Shown: positions 9,650 to 22,539 of the stretch, one piece after another
Layout of the letters: the number at the start of each line of letters is the position of its first letter
Numbering within the stretch: the stretch's first letter is position 1
DNA from: Hydractinia symbiolongicarpus
Taxonomy: Eukaryota > Cnidaria > Hydrozoa > Anthoathecata > Hydractiniidae
Assembly (NCBI RefSeq): GCF_029227915.1
Contig: NC_079887.1
Location: forward strand, 25,791,650-25,855,649
DNA length: 64,000 bases
Direction: 5' to 3'
The notes under the pieces: generated by a model
What the model was told of the DNA's origin: nothing
Database searches by the model: none
What the model saw: the letters and a program-made list of their open reading frames with translations, nothing else
Position numbers and translations under genes: made by a program

Positions 9650-12600
9650 TCGTTCGGGAAATGAGTTTACTACCTGGGTACTATCTTTGTATACTTTTGA
9701 CTATACGGGCCAAGCCCGGGGTTTACGGGAAATCGCGGGTTTTCGTTTGCCGGCGATTAAACTTCTTTTATTCAGCGTCTCATCAGAAATGAAAACATTT
9801 TTGAAAACTACAAGTCTCATGCGTTTTAGTGGTGAAAAAATATTTTAAAAATTCGTTCGGGAAATGAGTTTACTCACTGGGTACTTTCTTTGTATACTTT
9901 TGACTATGCGGGCCGAGTCCGGGGTTTACGGGAAATGGCGGGTTTTCGTTTGCCGGCGATTAAACTTCTTTTATTTAGCGTCTCATCAAAAATGAAAACA
10001 TTTTTAAATACTACAAGTCTCAAGCTTTTTAGTGGTGAAAAGATAATTTAAAAAATCGTTTTGGAAATGAGTTTACTCACAGGGTACTTTCTTTGTATAC
10101 ATTCGACTATACGGGCCAAGCCCGGGATTTACGGGAAATCGTGGGTTTTCGTTTGCCGGCGATTAAACCACTTTCATTAAGCGTCTCATCAAAAATGAAA
10201 ACATTTCTGAAAACTACAAGTCTCATGCGTTTTAGTGGTGAAAAAATATTTTAAAAATTCGTTCGGGAAATGAGTTTACTCACTGGGTACTTTCCTTGTA
10301 CACTTTTGACTATACGGGCCGAGTCCGGGATTTACGGGAAATCGCAGGTTTTCGTTTGCCGGCGATTAAACCACTTTCATTAAGCGTCTCATCAAAAATG
10401 AAAACATTTCTGAAAACTACAAGTCTCATGCGTTTTAGTGGTGAAAAAATAATTTAAAAATTCGTTAGGGAAATGAGTTTACACCCTGGGTACTCTCTTT
10501 GTATACTTTTGACTATACGGGCCGAGTCCGGGATTTACGGGAAATCGCAGGTTTTCGTTTGCCGGCGATTAAACTTCTTTTATTCAGCGTCTCATCAAAA
10601 ATGAAAACATTTTTGAAAACTACAAGTCTCATGCGTTTTAGTGGTGAAAAAATAATTTAAAAAATCGTTCGGGAAATGAGTTTACTCACTGGGTACTTTC
10701 CTTGTATACTTTTAACTATACGGGCCCAGTCCGGGATTTACGGGAAATCGCAGGTTTTCGTTTGTCGGCGATTAAACCACTTTCATTAAGCGTCTCATCA
10801 AAAATGAAAAATTTTTTGAAAACTACAAGTCTCATGCGTTTTAGTGGTGAAAAAATAATTTAAAAAATCGTTCGGGAAATGAGTTTACTCACTGGGTACT
10901 TTCCTTGTATACTTTTAACTATACGGGCCTAGTCCGGGATTTACGGGAAATCGCAGGTTTTCGTTTGCCGGCGATTAAACTTCTTTTATTCAGCGTCTCA
11001 TCAAAAATGAAAACATTTCTGAAAACTACAAGTCTCATGCGTTTTAGTGGTGAGAAAATAATTTAAAAATTCGTTAGGGAAATGAGTCTACACCCTGGGT
11101 ACTCTCTTTGTATACTTTTGACTATACGGGACGAGTCCGGGATTTACGGGAAATCGCAGGTTTTCGTTTGCCGGCAATTAAACTTCTTTTATTCAGCGTC
11201 TCATCAAAAATGAAAACATTTTTGAAAACTACAAGTCTCATGCGTTTTAGTGGTAAAAAAATAATTTAAAAAATCGTTCGGGAAATGAGTTTACTCACTG
11301 GGTACTTTCCTTGTATACTTTTAACTATACGGGCCGAGTCCGGGATTTACAGGAAATCGCGGGTTTTCGTTTGCCGGCGATTAAACTTCTTTTATTCAGC
11401 GTCTCATCAAAAATGAAAACATTTTTAAAAACTACAAGTCTCATGCGTTTTAGTGGTGAAAAAGTAATTTAAAAAATCGTTCGGGAAATGAGTTTACTCC
11501 CTGGATACTTTCTTTGTATACTTTTGACTATACGGGCCAAGCCCGGGATTTACGGGAAATCGCCGGTTTTTGTTTGCCGGCGATTAAACTTCTTTTATTC
11601 AGCGTCTCATCAAAAATGAAAACATTTTTGAAAACTACAAGTCTCATGCGTTTTAGTGGTGAAAAAATAATTTAAAAAATCGTTCGGGAAATGAGTTTAC
11701 TCCCTGGGTACTTTCTTGGTATACTTTTGACTATACGGGCCAAGCCGGGATTTACGGGAAATCGCGGGTTTTCGTTTTAGGGCGATTAAACCTCTTTCAT
11801 TAAGCGTCTCATCAAAAATGAAAACATTTTTGAAAACTACAAGTCTCATGCGTTTTAGTGGTGAAAAAATAATTTAAAAAATCGTTCGGGAAATGAGTTT
11901 ACTCACTGGATACTTTCCTTGTATACTTTTAACTATACGGGCCGAGTCCGGGATTTACGGGAAATCGCAGGTATTCGTTTGCCGGCGATTAAACTTCTTT
12001 TATTCAGCGTCTCATCAAAAATGAAAAATTTTTTGAAAACTACAAGTCTCATGCGTTTTAGTGGTGAAAAAATAATTTAAAAAATCGTTCGGGAAATGAG
12101 TTTACTCACTGGGTACTTTACTTGTATACTTTTAACTATACGGGCCGAGTCCGGGATTTACGGGAAATCGCAGGTTTTCGTTTGCCGGCGATTAAACTTC
12201 TTTTATTCAGCGTCTCATCAAAAATGAAAACATTTCTGAAAACTACAAGTCTCATGCGTTTTAGTGGTGAAAAAATAATTTAAAAATTCGTTAGGGAAAT
12301 GAGTCTACACCCTGGGTTCCCTCTTTGTATACTTTTGACTATACGGGACGAGTCCGGGATTTACGGGAAATCGCAGGTTTTCGTTTGCCGGCAATTAAAC
12401 TTCTTTTATTCAGCGTCTCATCAAAAATGAAAACATTTTTAAAAACTACAAGTCTCATGCGTTTTAGTGGTGAAAAAATAATTTAAAAAATCGTTCGGGA
12501 AATGAGTTTACTCCCTGGGTACTTTCTTGGTATACTTTTGACTATACGGGCCAAGCCGGGATTTACGGGAAATCGCGGGTTTTCGTTTTAGGGCGATTAA

Positions 12601-13720
12601 ACCTCTTTCATTAAGCGTCTCATCAAAAATGAAAACATTTTTGAAAACTACAAGTCTCATGCGTTTTAGTGGTGAAAAAATAATTTAAAAAATCGTTCGG
12701 GAAATGAGTTTACTCACTGGATACTTTCCTTGTATACTTTTAACTATACGGGCCGAGTCCGGGATTTACGGGAAATCGCAGGTATTGGTTTGCCGGCGAT
12801 TAAACTTCTTTTATTCAGCGTCTCATCAAAAATGAAAAATTTTTTGAAAACTACAAGTCTCATGCGTTTTAGTGGTGAAAAAATAATTTAAAAAATCGTT
12901 CGGGAAATGAGTTTACTCACTGGGTACTTTACTTGTATACTTTTAACTATACGGGCCGAGTCCGGGATTTACGGGAAATCGCAGGTTTTCGTTTGCCGGC
13001 GATTAAACTTCTTTTATTCAGCGTCTCATCAAAAATGAAAACATTTCTGAAAACTACAAGTCTCATGCGTTTTAGTGGTGAAAAAATAATTTAAAAATTC
13101 GTTAGGGAAATGAGTCTACACCCTGGGTTCCCTCTTTGTATACTTTTGACTATACGGGACGAGTCCGGGATTTACGGGAAATCGCAGGTTTTCGTTTGCC
13201 GGCAATTAAACTTCTTTTATTCAGCGTCTCATCAAAAATGAAAACATTTTTAAAAACTACAAGTCTCATGCGTTTTAGTGGTGAAAAAATAATTTAAAAA
13301 ATCGTTCGGGAAATGAGTTTACTAACTGGGTAGTTTCCTTGTATACTTTTAACTATACGGGCCGAGTCCGGGATTTACGGGAAATCGCGGGTTTTCGTTT
13401 GCCGGCGATTAAACTTCTTTTACTCAGCGTCTCATCAAAAATGAAAACATTTTTAAAAACTACAAGTCTCATGCGTTTTAGTGGTGAAAAAGTAATTTAA
13501 AAAATCGTTCGGGAAATGAGTTTACTCCCTGGGTACTTTCTTTGTATACTTTTGACTATACGGGCCAAGCCCGGGATTTACGGGAAATCGCCGGTTTTTG
13601 TTTGCCGGCGATTAAACTTCTTTTATTCAGCGTCTCATCAAAAATGAAAACATTTTTGAAAACTACAAGTCTCATGCGTTTTAGTGGTGAAAAAATAATT
13701 TAAAAAATCGTTCGGGAAAT
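9650..13720 (+). repeat. Array domain II: TTTCCTTG / GCAGG subfamily
   Basis: About 20 monomers dominated by ACTCACTGGGTACTTTCCTTG, CTTTTAACTATACGGG, CCGAGTCC and GCAGGTTTTCG, alternating with copies marked CGTTAGGG and ACACCCTGGG and copies with CATTTCTGAAAAC. This combination is rare upstream of 9.65 kb, so the boundary is a real change of subfamily composition. Most of the defining changes are CpG to CpA or TpG type. It holds the 4-mer listed separately. Confidence 0.8.
11679..13300 (+). repeat. 4-mer higher-order repeat, two 811 bp copies
   Basis: Copies are 11679-12489 and 12490-13300. Monomer 1 has TTTCTTGGTATAC, CCAAGCCGGG and the rare CGTTTTAGGGCGATT. Monomer 2 has ACTCACTGGATACTTTCC and GCAGGTATT. 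Monomer 3 has TACTTTACTTG and CATTTCTG. Monomer 4 has GAGTCTACACCCTGGGTTCC, GGGACGAG and GCCGGCAATT. All four rare combinations occur in the same order in both copies. One visible difference is GTATTCG against GTATTGG in monomer 2. A less complete relative of monomer 4 lies near 11.08 kb. Confidence 0.88.
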
Positions 13721-15528
13721 GAGTTTACTCCCTGGCTACTTTCTTTGTATACTTTTGACTATACGAGCCAAGCCGGGATTTACGGGAAATCGCGGGTTTT
13801 CGTTTTCCGGCGATTAAACCTCTTTCATTAAGCGTCTCATCAAAAATGAAAACATTTTTGAAAACTACAAGTCTCATGCGTTTTAGTGGTGAAAAAAAAA
13901 TTTAAAAAATCGTTCGGGAAATGAGTTTACTCCCTGGGTACTTTCTTTGTATACATTCGACTATACGGGCCAAGCCCCGGATTTACGGGAAAACGCGGGA
14001 TTTCGTTTGCCGGCGATTAAACCTCTTTCATTAAGCGTCTCATCAAAAATGAAAACATTTTTGAAAACTACAAGTCTCATGCGTTTTAGTGGTGAAAAAA
14101 TAATTTAAAAAATCGTTCGGGAAATGAGTTTACTCCCTGTGTACTTTCTTTGTATACTTTTGACTATACGGGCCGAGTCCGGGATTTACGGGAAATCGCG
14201 AATTTTCGTTTGCCAGCGATTAAACTTCTTTTATTCAGCGTCCCATCAAATATGAAAATATTTTTGAAAACTACAAGTCTCATGCGTTTAGTGGTAAAAA
14301 AATAATATAAAAAATCGTTCGGGAAATGAGTTTACTCCCTGGGTACTTTCTTTGTATACTTTTGACTATACGGGCCAAGCGCGGAATTTACGGGAAATCG
14401 CGGGTTTTCGTTTGCCGGAGATTAAACTTCTTTTATTCAGCGTCTCATCAAAAATGAAAACATTTTTAAAAACTGCAAGTCTTATGCGTTTTAGTGGTGA
14501 AAAAATAATTTAAAAAATCGTTCTGGAAATGAGTTTACTCACAGGGTACTTTCTTTGTATACATTCGACTATACGGGCCAAGCCCGGGATTTACGGGAAA
14601 TCGCGGGTTTTCGTTTTCCGGCGATTAAACCTCCTTCATTAAGCGTCTCATCAAAAATGAAAACATTTTTGAAAACTACAAGTCTCATGCGTTTTAGTGG
14701 TAAAAAAAAATTTAAAAAATCGTTCGGGAAATGAGTTTACTCCCTGGGTACTTTCTTTGTATACATTCGACTATACGGGCCAAGTCCCGGATTTACGGGA
14801 AAACGCGGGATTTCGTTTGCCGGAGTATAAACCTCTTTCATTAAGCGTCTCATCAAAAATGAAAACATTTTTAAAAACTACAAGTCTCATGCGTTTTAGT
14901 GGTGAAAAAATAATTTAAAAAATCGTTCGGGAAATGAGTTTACTCCCTGGGTACTTTCTTTGTATACTTTTGACTATACGGGCCGAGTCCGGAATTTACG
15001 GGAAATCGCGGATTTTTGTTTGTCGGCGATTAAACTTCTTTTATTCAGCGTCCCATCAAATATGAAAATGTTTTTGAAAACTACAAGTCTCATGCGTTTT
15101 AGTGGTAAAAAAAAATTTAAAAAATCGTTCGGGAAATGAGTTTACTCCCTGGGTACTTTCTTTGTATACATTCGACTATACGGGCCAAGCCCCGGATTTA
15201 CGGGAAAACGCGGGATTTCGTTTGCCGGCGTATAAACCTCTTTCATTAAGCGTCTCATCAAAAATGAAAACATTTTTGAAAACTACAAGTCTCATGCGTT
15301 TTAGTGGTGAAGAAATAATTTAAAAAACCGTTCGGGAAATGAGTTTACTCCCTGGGTACTTTCTTTGTATACTTTTGACTATACGAGCCGAGTCCGGGAT
15401 TTACGGGAAATCGCGGATTTTCGTTTGTCGGCGATTAAACTTCTTTTATTCAGCGTCCCATCAAATATGAAAATGTTTTTGAAAACTACAAGTCTCATGC
15501 GTTTAGTGGTGAAAAAATAATTTAAAAA
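13720..15528 (+). repeat. Return of domain I-type monomers, with a dimer repeat
   Basis: C, D and B type monomers reappear here. Two tandem dimers of 405 bp lie at 14719-15123 and 15124-15528. Each pairs a D-like monomer with the rare GCCGGAGTATAAACC or GCCGGCGTATAAACC, whose TATAAACC replaces the usual GATTAAAC, with a B-like monomer carrying TTTGTCGGCG. The shared TATAAACC marker is strong evidence that this pair duplicated as a unit. Confidence 0.8.
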
Positions 15529-17759
15529 TTCGTTCGGAAAATGAGTTTACTCACTGGGTACTTTCTTTGTATACTTTTGACTATGCGGGCCGAGTCCAGG
15601 GTTTACGGGAAATGGCGGGTTTTCGTTTGCCGGCGATTAAACTTCTTTTATTCAGCGTCTCATCAAAAATGAAAACATTTTTAAAAACTACAAGTCTCAT
15701 GGGCTTTAGTGGTGAAAAGATAATTTAAAAAATCGTTTTGGAAATGAGTTTACTCACAGGGTACTTTCCTTGTATACTTTTGACTATACGGGCCGAGTCC
15801 GGGATTTACGGGAAATCGCAGGTTTTCGTTTGCCGGCGATTAAACCACTTTCATTAATCGTCTCATCAAAAATGAAAATATTTTTGAAAACTACAAGTCT
15901 CATGCGTTTTAGTGGTGAAAAAATAATTTAAAAAATCGTTCTGGAAATGAGTTTACTCCCTGGGTACTTTCTTTGTATACTTTTGACTATACGGGCCAAG
16001 CCGGGATTTAGGGAAATCGCAGGTTTTCGTTTGCCGGCGATTAAACTGCTTTTATTCAGCGTCTCATCAAAAATGAAAACATTTATAAAAACTACAAGTC
16101 TTATGCGTTTTAGTGGTGAAAAAATAATTTAAAAACTCGTTCGGAAAATGAGTTTACTCACTGGGTACTTTCTTTGTATACTTTTGACTATGCGGGCCGA
16201 GTCCGGGGTTTACGGGAAATGGCGGGTTTTCGTTTGCCGGCGATTATACTTCTTTTATTTAGCGTCTCATCAAAAATGAAAACATTTTTGAAAACTACAA
16301 GTCTCAAGCGTTTTAGTGGTGAAAAGATAATTTAAAAAATCGTTTTGGAAATGAGTTTACTCACAGGGTACTTTCCTTGTATACTTTTGACTATACGGGC
16401 CGAGTCCGGGATTTACGGGAAATCGCAGGTTTTCGTTTGCCGGCGATTAAACCACTTTCATTAATCGTCTCATCAAAAATGAAAACATTTCTGAAAACTA
16501 CAAGTCTCGTGCGTTTTAGTGGTGAAAAAATAATTTAAAAATTCGTTAGGGAAATGAGTTTACACCCTGGGTACTCTCTTTGTATACTTTTGACTATACG
16601 GGCCGAGTCCGGGATTTACGGGAAATCGCAGGTTTTCGTTTGCCGGCGATTAAACTTCTTTTATTCAGCGTCTCATCAAAAATGAAAACATTTCTGAAAA
16701 CTACAAGTCTCATACGTTTAAGTGGTGAAAAAATAATTTAAAAATTCGTTCGGGAAATGAGTTTACTCACAGGGTACTTTCTTTGTATACTTTTGACTAT
16801 ACGGGCCGAGTCCGGGATTTACGGGAAATCGCAGGTTTTCGTTTGCCGGCGATTAAACCACTTTCATTAAGCGTCTCATCAAAAATGAAAACATTTCTGA
16901 AAACTACAAGTCTCATGCGCTTTAGTGGTGAAAAAATATTTTAAAAATTCGTCCGGGAAATGAGTTTACTAACTCGGTACTTTCCTTGTATACTTTTGAC
17001 TATACGGGCCGAGTCCGGGATTTACGGGAAATCGCAGGTTTTCGATTGCCGACGATTAAACCACTTTAATTAAGCGTCTCATCAAAAATGAAAACATTTC
17101 TGAAAACTACAAGTCTCATCCGTTTTAGTGCAGAAAAAAGAATTTAAAAATTCGTTAGGGAAATGAGTTTACAGCCTGGGTACTCTCTTTGTATACTTTT
17201 GACTATACGGGCCGAGTCCGGGATTTACGGGAAATCGCAGGTTTTCGTTTGCCGGCGATTAAACTTCTTTTATTCAGCGTCTCATCAAAAATGAAAACAT
17301 TTTTGAAAACTACAAGTCTCATACGTTTTAGTGGTGAAAAAATAATTTAAAAATTCGTTCGGGAAATGAGTTTACTCACTGGGTACTTTCCTTGTATACT
17401 TTTAACTGTACGGGCCGAGTCCGGGATTTACGGGAAATCGCGGGTTTTCGTTTGCCGGCGATTAAACTTCTTTTATTCAGCGTCTCATCAAAAATGAAAA
17501 CATTTTAAAAAACTACAAGTCTTATGCGTTTTAGTGGTGAAAAAATAATTTAAAAAATCGTTCTGGAAATGAGTTTACTCCCTGGGTACTTTCTTTGTAT
17601 ACTTTTGACTATACGGGCCGAGTCCGGGATTTACGGGAAATCGCAGGTTTTCGTTTGCCGGCGATTAAACTGCTTCTATTCAGCGTCTCATCAAAAATGA
17701 AAACATTCTTGAAAACTACAAGTCTCATGCGTTTTAGTGGTGAAATAATAATTTAAAAA

Positions 17760-19650
17760 ATCGTTTGGGGAATGAGTTTACTCCCTGGGTACTTTCTTTG
17801 TATACTTTTGACTATACGGGCCGAGTCCAGGATTTACGGGAAATCGCAGGTTTTTGTTTGCCGGCGATTAAACTTCTTTTATTCAGCGTCTCATCAAAAA
17901 TGAAAACATTTTTAAAAACTACAAGTCTCATGCGTTTTAGTGGTGAAAAAGTAATTTAAAAAATCGTTCGGGAAATGAGTTTACTCCCTGGGTACTTTCT
18001 TTGTATACTTTTGACTATACCGGGCCGAGTCCAGAATTTACGGGAAATCGCAGGTTTTCGTTTGCCGGCGATTAAACTTCTTTTATTCAGCGTCTCATCA
18101 AAAATGAAAACATTTTTAAAAACTACAAGTCTCATGCGTTTTAGTGGTGAAAAAGTAATTTAAAAAATCGTTCGGGAAATGAGTTTACTCCCTGGGTACT
18201 TTCTTTGTATACTTTTGACTATACGGGCCAAGCCCGGGATTTACCGGAAATCGCGGGTTTTCGTTTGCCGGCGATTAAACTTCTTTTATTCAGCGTCTCA
18301 TCAAAAATGAAAACATTTTTAAAAACTACAAGTCTTATGCGTTTTAGTGGTGAAAAAATGATTTAAAAAATCGTTCTGGAAATGAGTTTACTCAATGGGT
18401 ACTTTCTTTGTATACTTTTGACTATACGGGCCAAGCCCGGGATTTACGGGAAATCGCGGGTTTTCGTTTGCCGGCGATTAAACTGCTTTTATTCAGCGTC
18501 TCATCAAAAATGAAAACATTTTTAAAAACTACAAGTCTCATGCGTTTTAGTGGTGAAAAAGTAATTTAAAAAATCGTTCGGGAAATGAGTTTACTCCCTG
18601 GGTACTTTCTTTGTATACTTTTGACTATACGGGCCAAGCCCGGGATTTACCGGAAATCGCAGGTTTTCGTTTGCCGGCGATTAAACTGCTTCTATTCAGC
18701 GTCTCATCAAAAATGAAAACATTCTTGAAAACTACAAGTCTCATGCGTTTTAGTGGTGAAATAATAATTTAAAAAATCGTTTGGGGAATGAGTTTACTCC
18801 CTGGGTACTTTCTTTGTATACTTTTGACTATACGGGCCGAGTCCAGGATTTACGGGAAATCGCAGGTTTTTGTTTGCCGGCGATTAAACTTCTTTTATTC
18901 AGCGTCTCATCAAAAATGAAAACATTTTTAAAAACTACAAGTCTCATGCGTTTTAGTGGTGAAAAAGTAATTTAAAAAATCGTTCGGGAAATGAGTTTAC
19001 TCCCTGGGTACTTTCTTTGTATACTTTTGACTATACCGGGCCGAGTCCAGAATTTACGGGAAATCGCAGGTTTTCGTTTGCCGGCGATTAAACTTCTTTT
19101 ATTCAGCGTCTCATCAAAAATGAAAACATTTTTAAAAACTACAAGTCTCATGCGTTTTAGTGGTGAAAAAGTAATTTAAAAAATCGTTCGGGAAATGAGT
19201 TTACTCCCTGGGTACTTTCTTTGTATACTTTTGACTATACGGGCCAAGCCCGGGATTTACCGGAAATCGCGGGTTTTCGTTTGCCGGCGATTAAACTTCT
19301 TTTATTCAGCGTCTCATCAAAAATGAAAACATTTTTAAAAACTACAAGTCTTATGCGTTTTAGTGGTGAAAAAATAATTTAAAAAATCGTTCTGGAAATG
19401 AGTTTACTCAATGGGTACTTTCTTTGTATACTTTTGACTATACGGGCCAAGCCCGGGATTTACGGGAAATCGCGGGTTTTCGTTTGCCGGCGATTAAACT
19501 GCTTTTATTCAGCGTCTCATCAAAAATGAAAACATTTTTAAAAACTACAAGTCTCATGCGTTTTAGTGGTGAAAAAGTAATTTAAAAAATCGTTCGGGAA
19601 ATGAGTTTACTCCCTGGGTACTTTCTTTGTATACTTTTGACTATACGGGC
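17760..19650 (+). repeat. 5-mer higher-order repeat, 1,016 bp
   Basis: The unit at 17760-18775 repeats from 18776 to about 19650. Order: TCGTTTGGGGAATG with GTCCAGG and GCAGGTTTTTG; a monomer with the unusual 1 bp insertion ACTATACCGGGCCG and GTCCAGAATT; TTACCGGAAATCG with CTTATGCG; ACTCAATGGG; then TTACCGG again. The last monomer differs between copies (CTGCTTCTATTCAG with CATTCTTG in copy 1, CTTCTTTTATTCAG in copy 2), so copy 2 ends inside it. The first two monomers also occur together at about 30.55-30.95 kb and 44.55-44.95 kb. Confidence 0.87.
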
Positions 19651-22539
19651 CAAGCCCGGGATTTACCGGAAATCGCGGGTTTTCGTTTGCCGGCGATTAA
19701 ACTTCTTTTATTCAGCGTCTCATCAAAAATGAAAACATTTTTAAAAACTACAAGTCTTATGCGTTTTAGTGGTGAAAAAATAATTTAAAAAATCGTTCTG
19801 GAAATGAGTTTACTCCATGGGTACTTTCTTTGTATACTTTTGACTATACGGGCCAAGCCCGGGATTTACGGGAAATCGCGGGTTTTCGTTTGCCGGCGAT
19901 TAAACTGCTTTTATTCAGCGTCTCATCAAAAATGAAAACATTTTTGAACACTACAAGTCTCATGCGTTTTAGTGGTAAAAAAATAATTTAAAAAATCGTT
20001 CGGGAAATGAGTTTACTCCCTGGGTACTTTCTTTGTATACTTTTGACTATACGGGCCAAGCCGGGATTTACGGGAAATCGCGGGTTTTCGTTTGCCGGCG
20101 ATTAAACTTCTTTTATTCAGCGTCTCATCAAAAATGAAAACATTTTTAAAAACTACAAGTCTTATGCGTTTTAGTGATGAAAAAATAATTTAAAAATTCG
20201 TTCAGGAAATGAGTTTACTCACTGGGTACTTTCTTTGTATGCTTTTGACTATGCGGGCCGAGTCCGGGGTTTACGGGAAATGGCGGGTTTTCGTTTGCCG
20301 GCGATTATACTTCTTTTATTTAGCGTCTCATCAAAAATGAAAACATTTTTGAAAACTACAAGTCTCAAGCGTTGTAGTGGTGAAAAGATAATTTAAAAAA
20401 TCGTTTTGGAAATGAGTTTACTCACAGGGTACTTTCCTTGTATACTTTTGACTATACGGGCCGAGTCCGGGATTTACGGGAAATCGCGGGTTTTCGTTTG
20501 CCGGCAATTAAACTTCTTTTATTCAGCGTCTCATCAAAAATGAAAACATTTTTAAAAACTACAAGTCTCAAGCATTTTAGTGGTGAAAAGATAATTTAAA
20601 AAATCGTTTTGGAAATGAGTTTACTCACAGGGTACTTTCCTTGTATACTTTTGACTATACGGGCCAAGTCCGGGAATTACGGGAAATCGCAGGTTTTCGT
20701 TTGCCGGCGATTAAACCACTTTCATTAATCGTCTCATCAAAAATGAAAACATTTCTGAAAACTACAAGTCTCATGCGTTTTAGTGGTGAAAAAATAATTT
20801 AAAAATTCGTTAGGGAAATGAGTTTACACCCTGGGTACTCTCTTTGTATACTTTTGACTATACGGGCCGAGTCCGGGATTTACGGGAAATCGCAGGTTTT
20901 CGTTTGCCGGCGATTAAACTTCTTTTATTCAGCGTCTCATCAAAAATGAAAACATTTTTGAAAACTACAAGTCTCATACGTTTTAGTGGTGAAAAAATAA
21001 TTTAAAAATTCGTTCTGGAAATGAGTTTACTCCATGGGTACTTTCTTTGTATACTTTTGACTATACGGGCTAAGCCCGGGATTTACGGGAAATCGCGGGT
21101 TTTCGTTTGCCGGCGATTAAACTGCTTTTATTCAGCGTCTCATCAAAAATGAAAACATTCTTAAAAACTACAAGTCTCATGCGTTTTAGTGGTGAAAAAG
21201 TAATATAAAAAATCGTTCGGGAAATGAGTTTACTCCCTGGGTACATTCTTTGTATACTTTTGACTATACGGGCCAAGCCGGGATTTACGGGAAATCGCGG
21301 GTTTTCGTTTGCCGGCGATTAAACTTCTTTTATTCAGCGTCTCATCAAAAATGAAAACATTTTTGAACACTACAAGTCTCATGCGTTTTAGTGGTGAAAA
21401 AATAATTTAAAAAATCGTTCGGGAAATGAGTTTACTCCCTGGGTACTTTCTTTGTATACTTTTGACTATACGGGCCAAGCCGGGATTTACGGGAAATCGC
21501 GGGTTTTCGTTTGCCGGCGATTAAACTTCTTTTATTCAGCGTCTCATCAAAAATGAAAACATTTTTAAAAACTACAAGTCTTATGCGTTTTAGTGATGAA
21601 AAAATAATTTAAAAATTCGTTCAGGAAATGAGTTTACTCACTGGGTACTTTCTTTGTATGCTTTTGACTATGCGGGCCGAGTCCGGGGTTTACGGGAAAT
21701 GGTGGGTTTTCGTTTGCCGGCGATTATACTTCTTTTATTTAGCGTCTCATCAAAAATGAAAACATTTTTGAAAACTACAAATCTCAAGCGTTGTAGTGGT
21801 GAAAAGATAATTTAAAAAATCGTTTTGGAAATGAGTTTACTCACAGGGTACTTTCCTTGTATACTTTTGACTATACGGACCGAGTCCGGGATTTACGGGA
21901 AATCGCAGGTTTTCGTTTGCCGGCGATTAAACCACTTTCATTAAGCGTCTCATCAAAAATGAAAACATTTCTGAAAACTACAAGTCTCATGCGTTTTAGT
22001 GGTAAAAAAATAATATAAAAAATCGTTCGGGAAATGAGTTTACTCCCTGGGTACTTTCTTTGTATACTTTTGACTATACAGGCCAAGCCCGGGATTTACG
22101 GGAAATCGCGGGTTTTCGTTTGCCGGCAATTAAACTTCTTTTATTCAGCGTCTCATCAAAAATGAAAACATTTTTAAAAACTACAAGTTTTATGCGTTTT
22201 AGTGGTGAAAAAATAATTTAAAAATTCGTTCGGAAAATGAGTTTACTCACTGGGTACTTTCTTTGTATACTTTTGACTATGCGGGCCGAGTCCAGGGTTT
22301 ACGGGAAATGGCGGGTTTTCGTTTGGCGGCGATTATACTTCTTTTATTTAGCGTCTCATCACAAATGAAAACATTTTTGAAAACTACAAGTCTCAAGCAT
22401 TTTAGTGGTGAAAAAATAATTTAAAAATTCGTTAGGGAAATGAGTTTACTCACAGGGTACTTTCTTTGTATACTTTTGACTATACGGGCCGAGTCCGGGA
22501 TTTACGGGAAATCGCAGGTTTTCGTTTGCCGGCGATTAA

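Larger units (their letters stand above)
1..9650 (+). repeat. Array domain I: C/D/B subfamily mosaic
   Basis: About 47 monomers, dominated by three recurrent types. Type C has GTTTTCCGGCG, CTCTTTCATTAAG and a pure poly-A end. Type D has CATTCGAC, CCAAGCCCCGG, AAAACGCGGGATTTC and often ACTTCAAG. Type B has CCGAGTCC, GCGGATTTTCG, TCCCATCAAATATG and GCGTTTAGTGGTAAAA. Other types (E with CATGGGCTT and GAAATAATAA, F with ACTACCTGGGTACTATC, G with ACTGCAAGTCTTATG, H with TATTTTTAAATAC) are interspersed. Type order repeats locally as C-D-B trimers and longer units. The domain gives way near 9.65 kb to monomers with TTTCCTTG and GCAGG. Confidence 0.85.

Noticed and set aside
18015-18030. ACTATACCGGGCCG variant as a full CENP-B box
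   Set aside because: The extra C restores the spacing but the left part reads TTTG, not TTCG, and the required A is T. It does not match the box.
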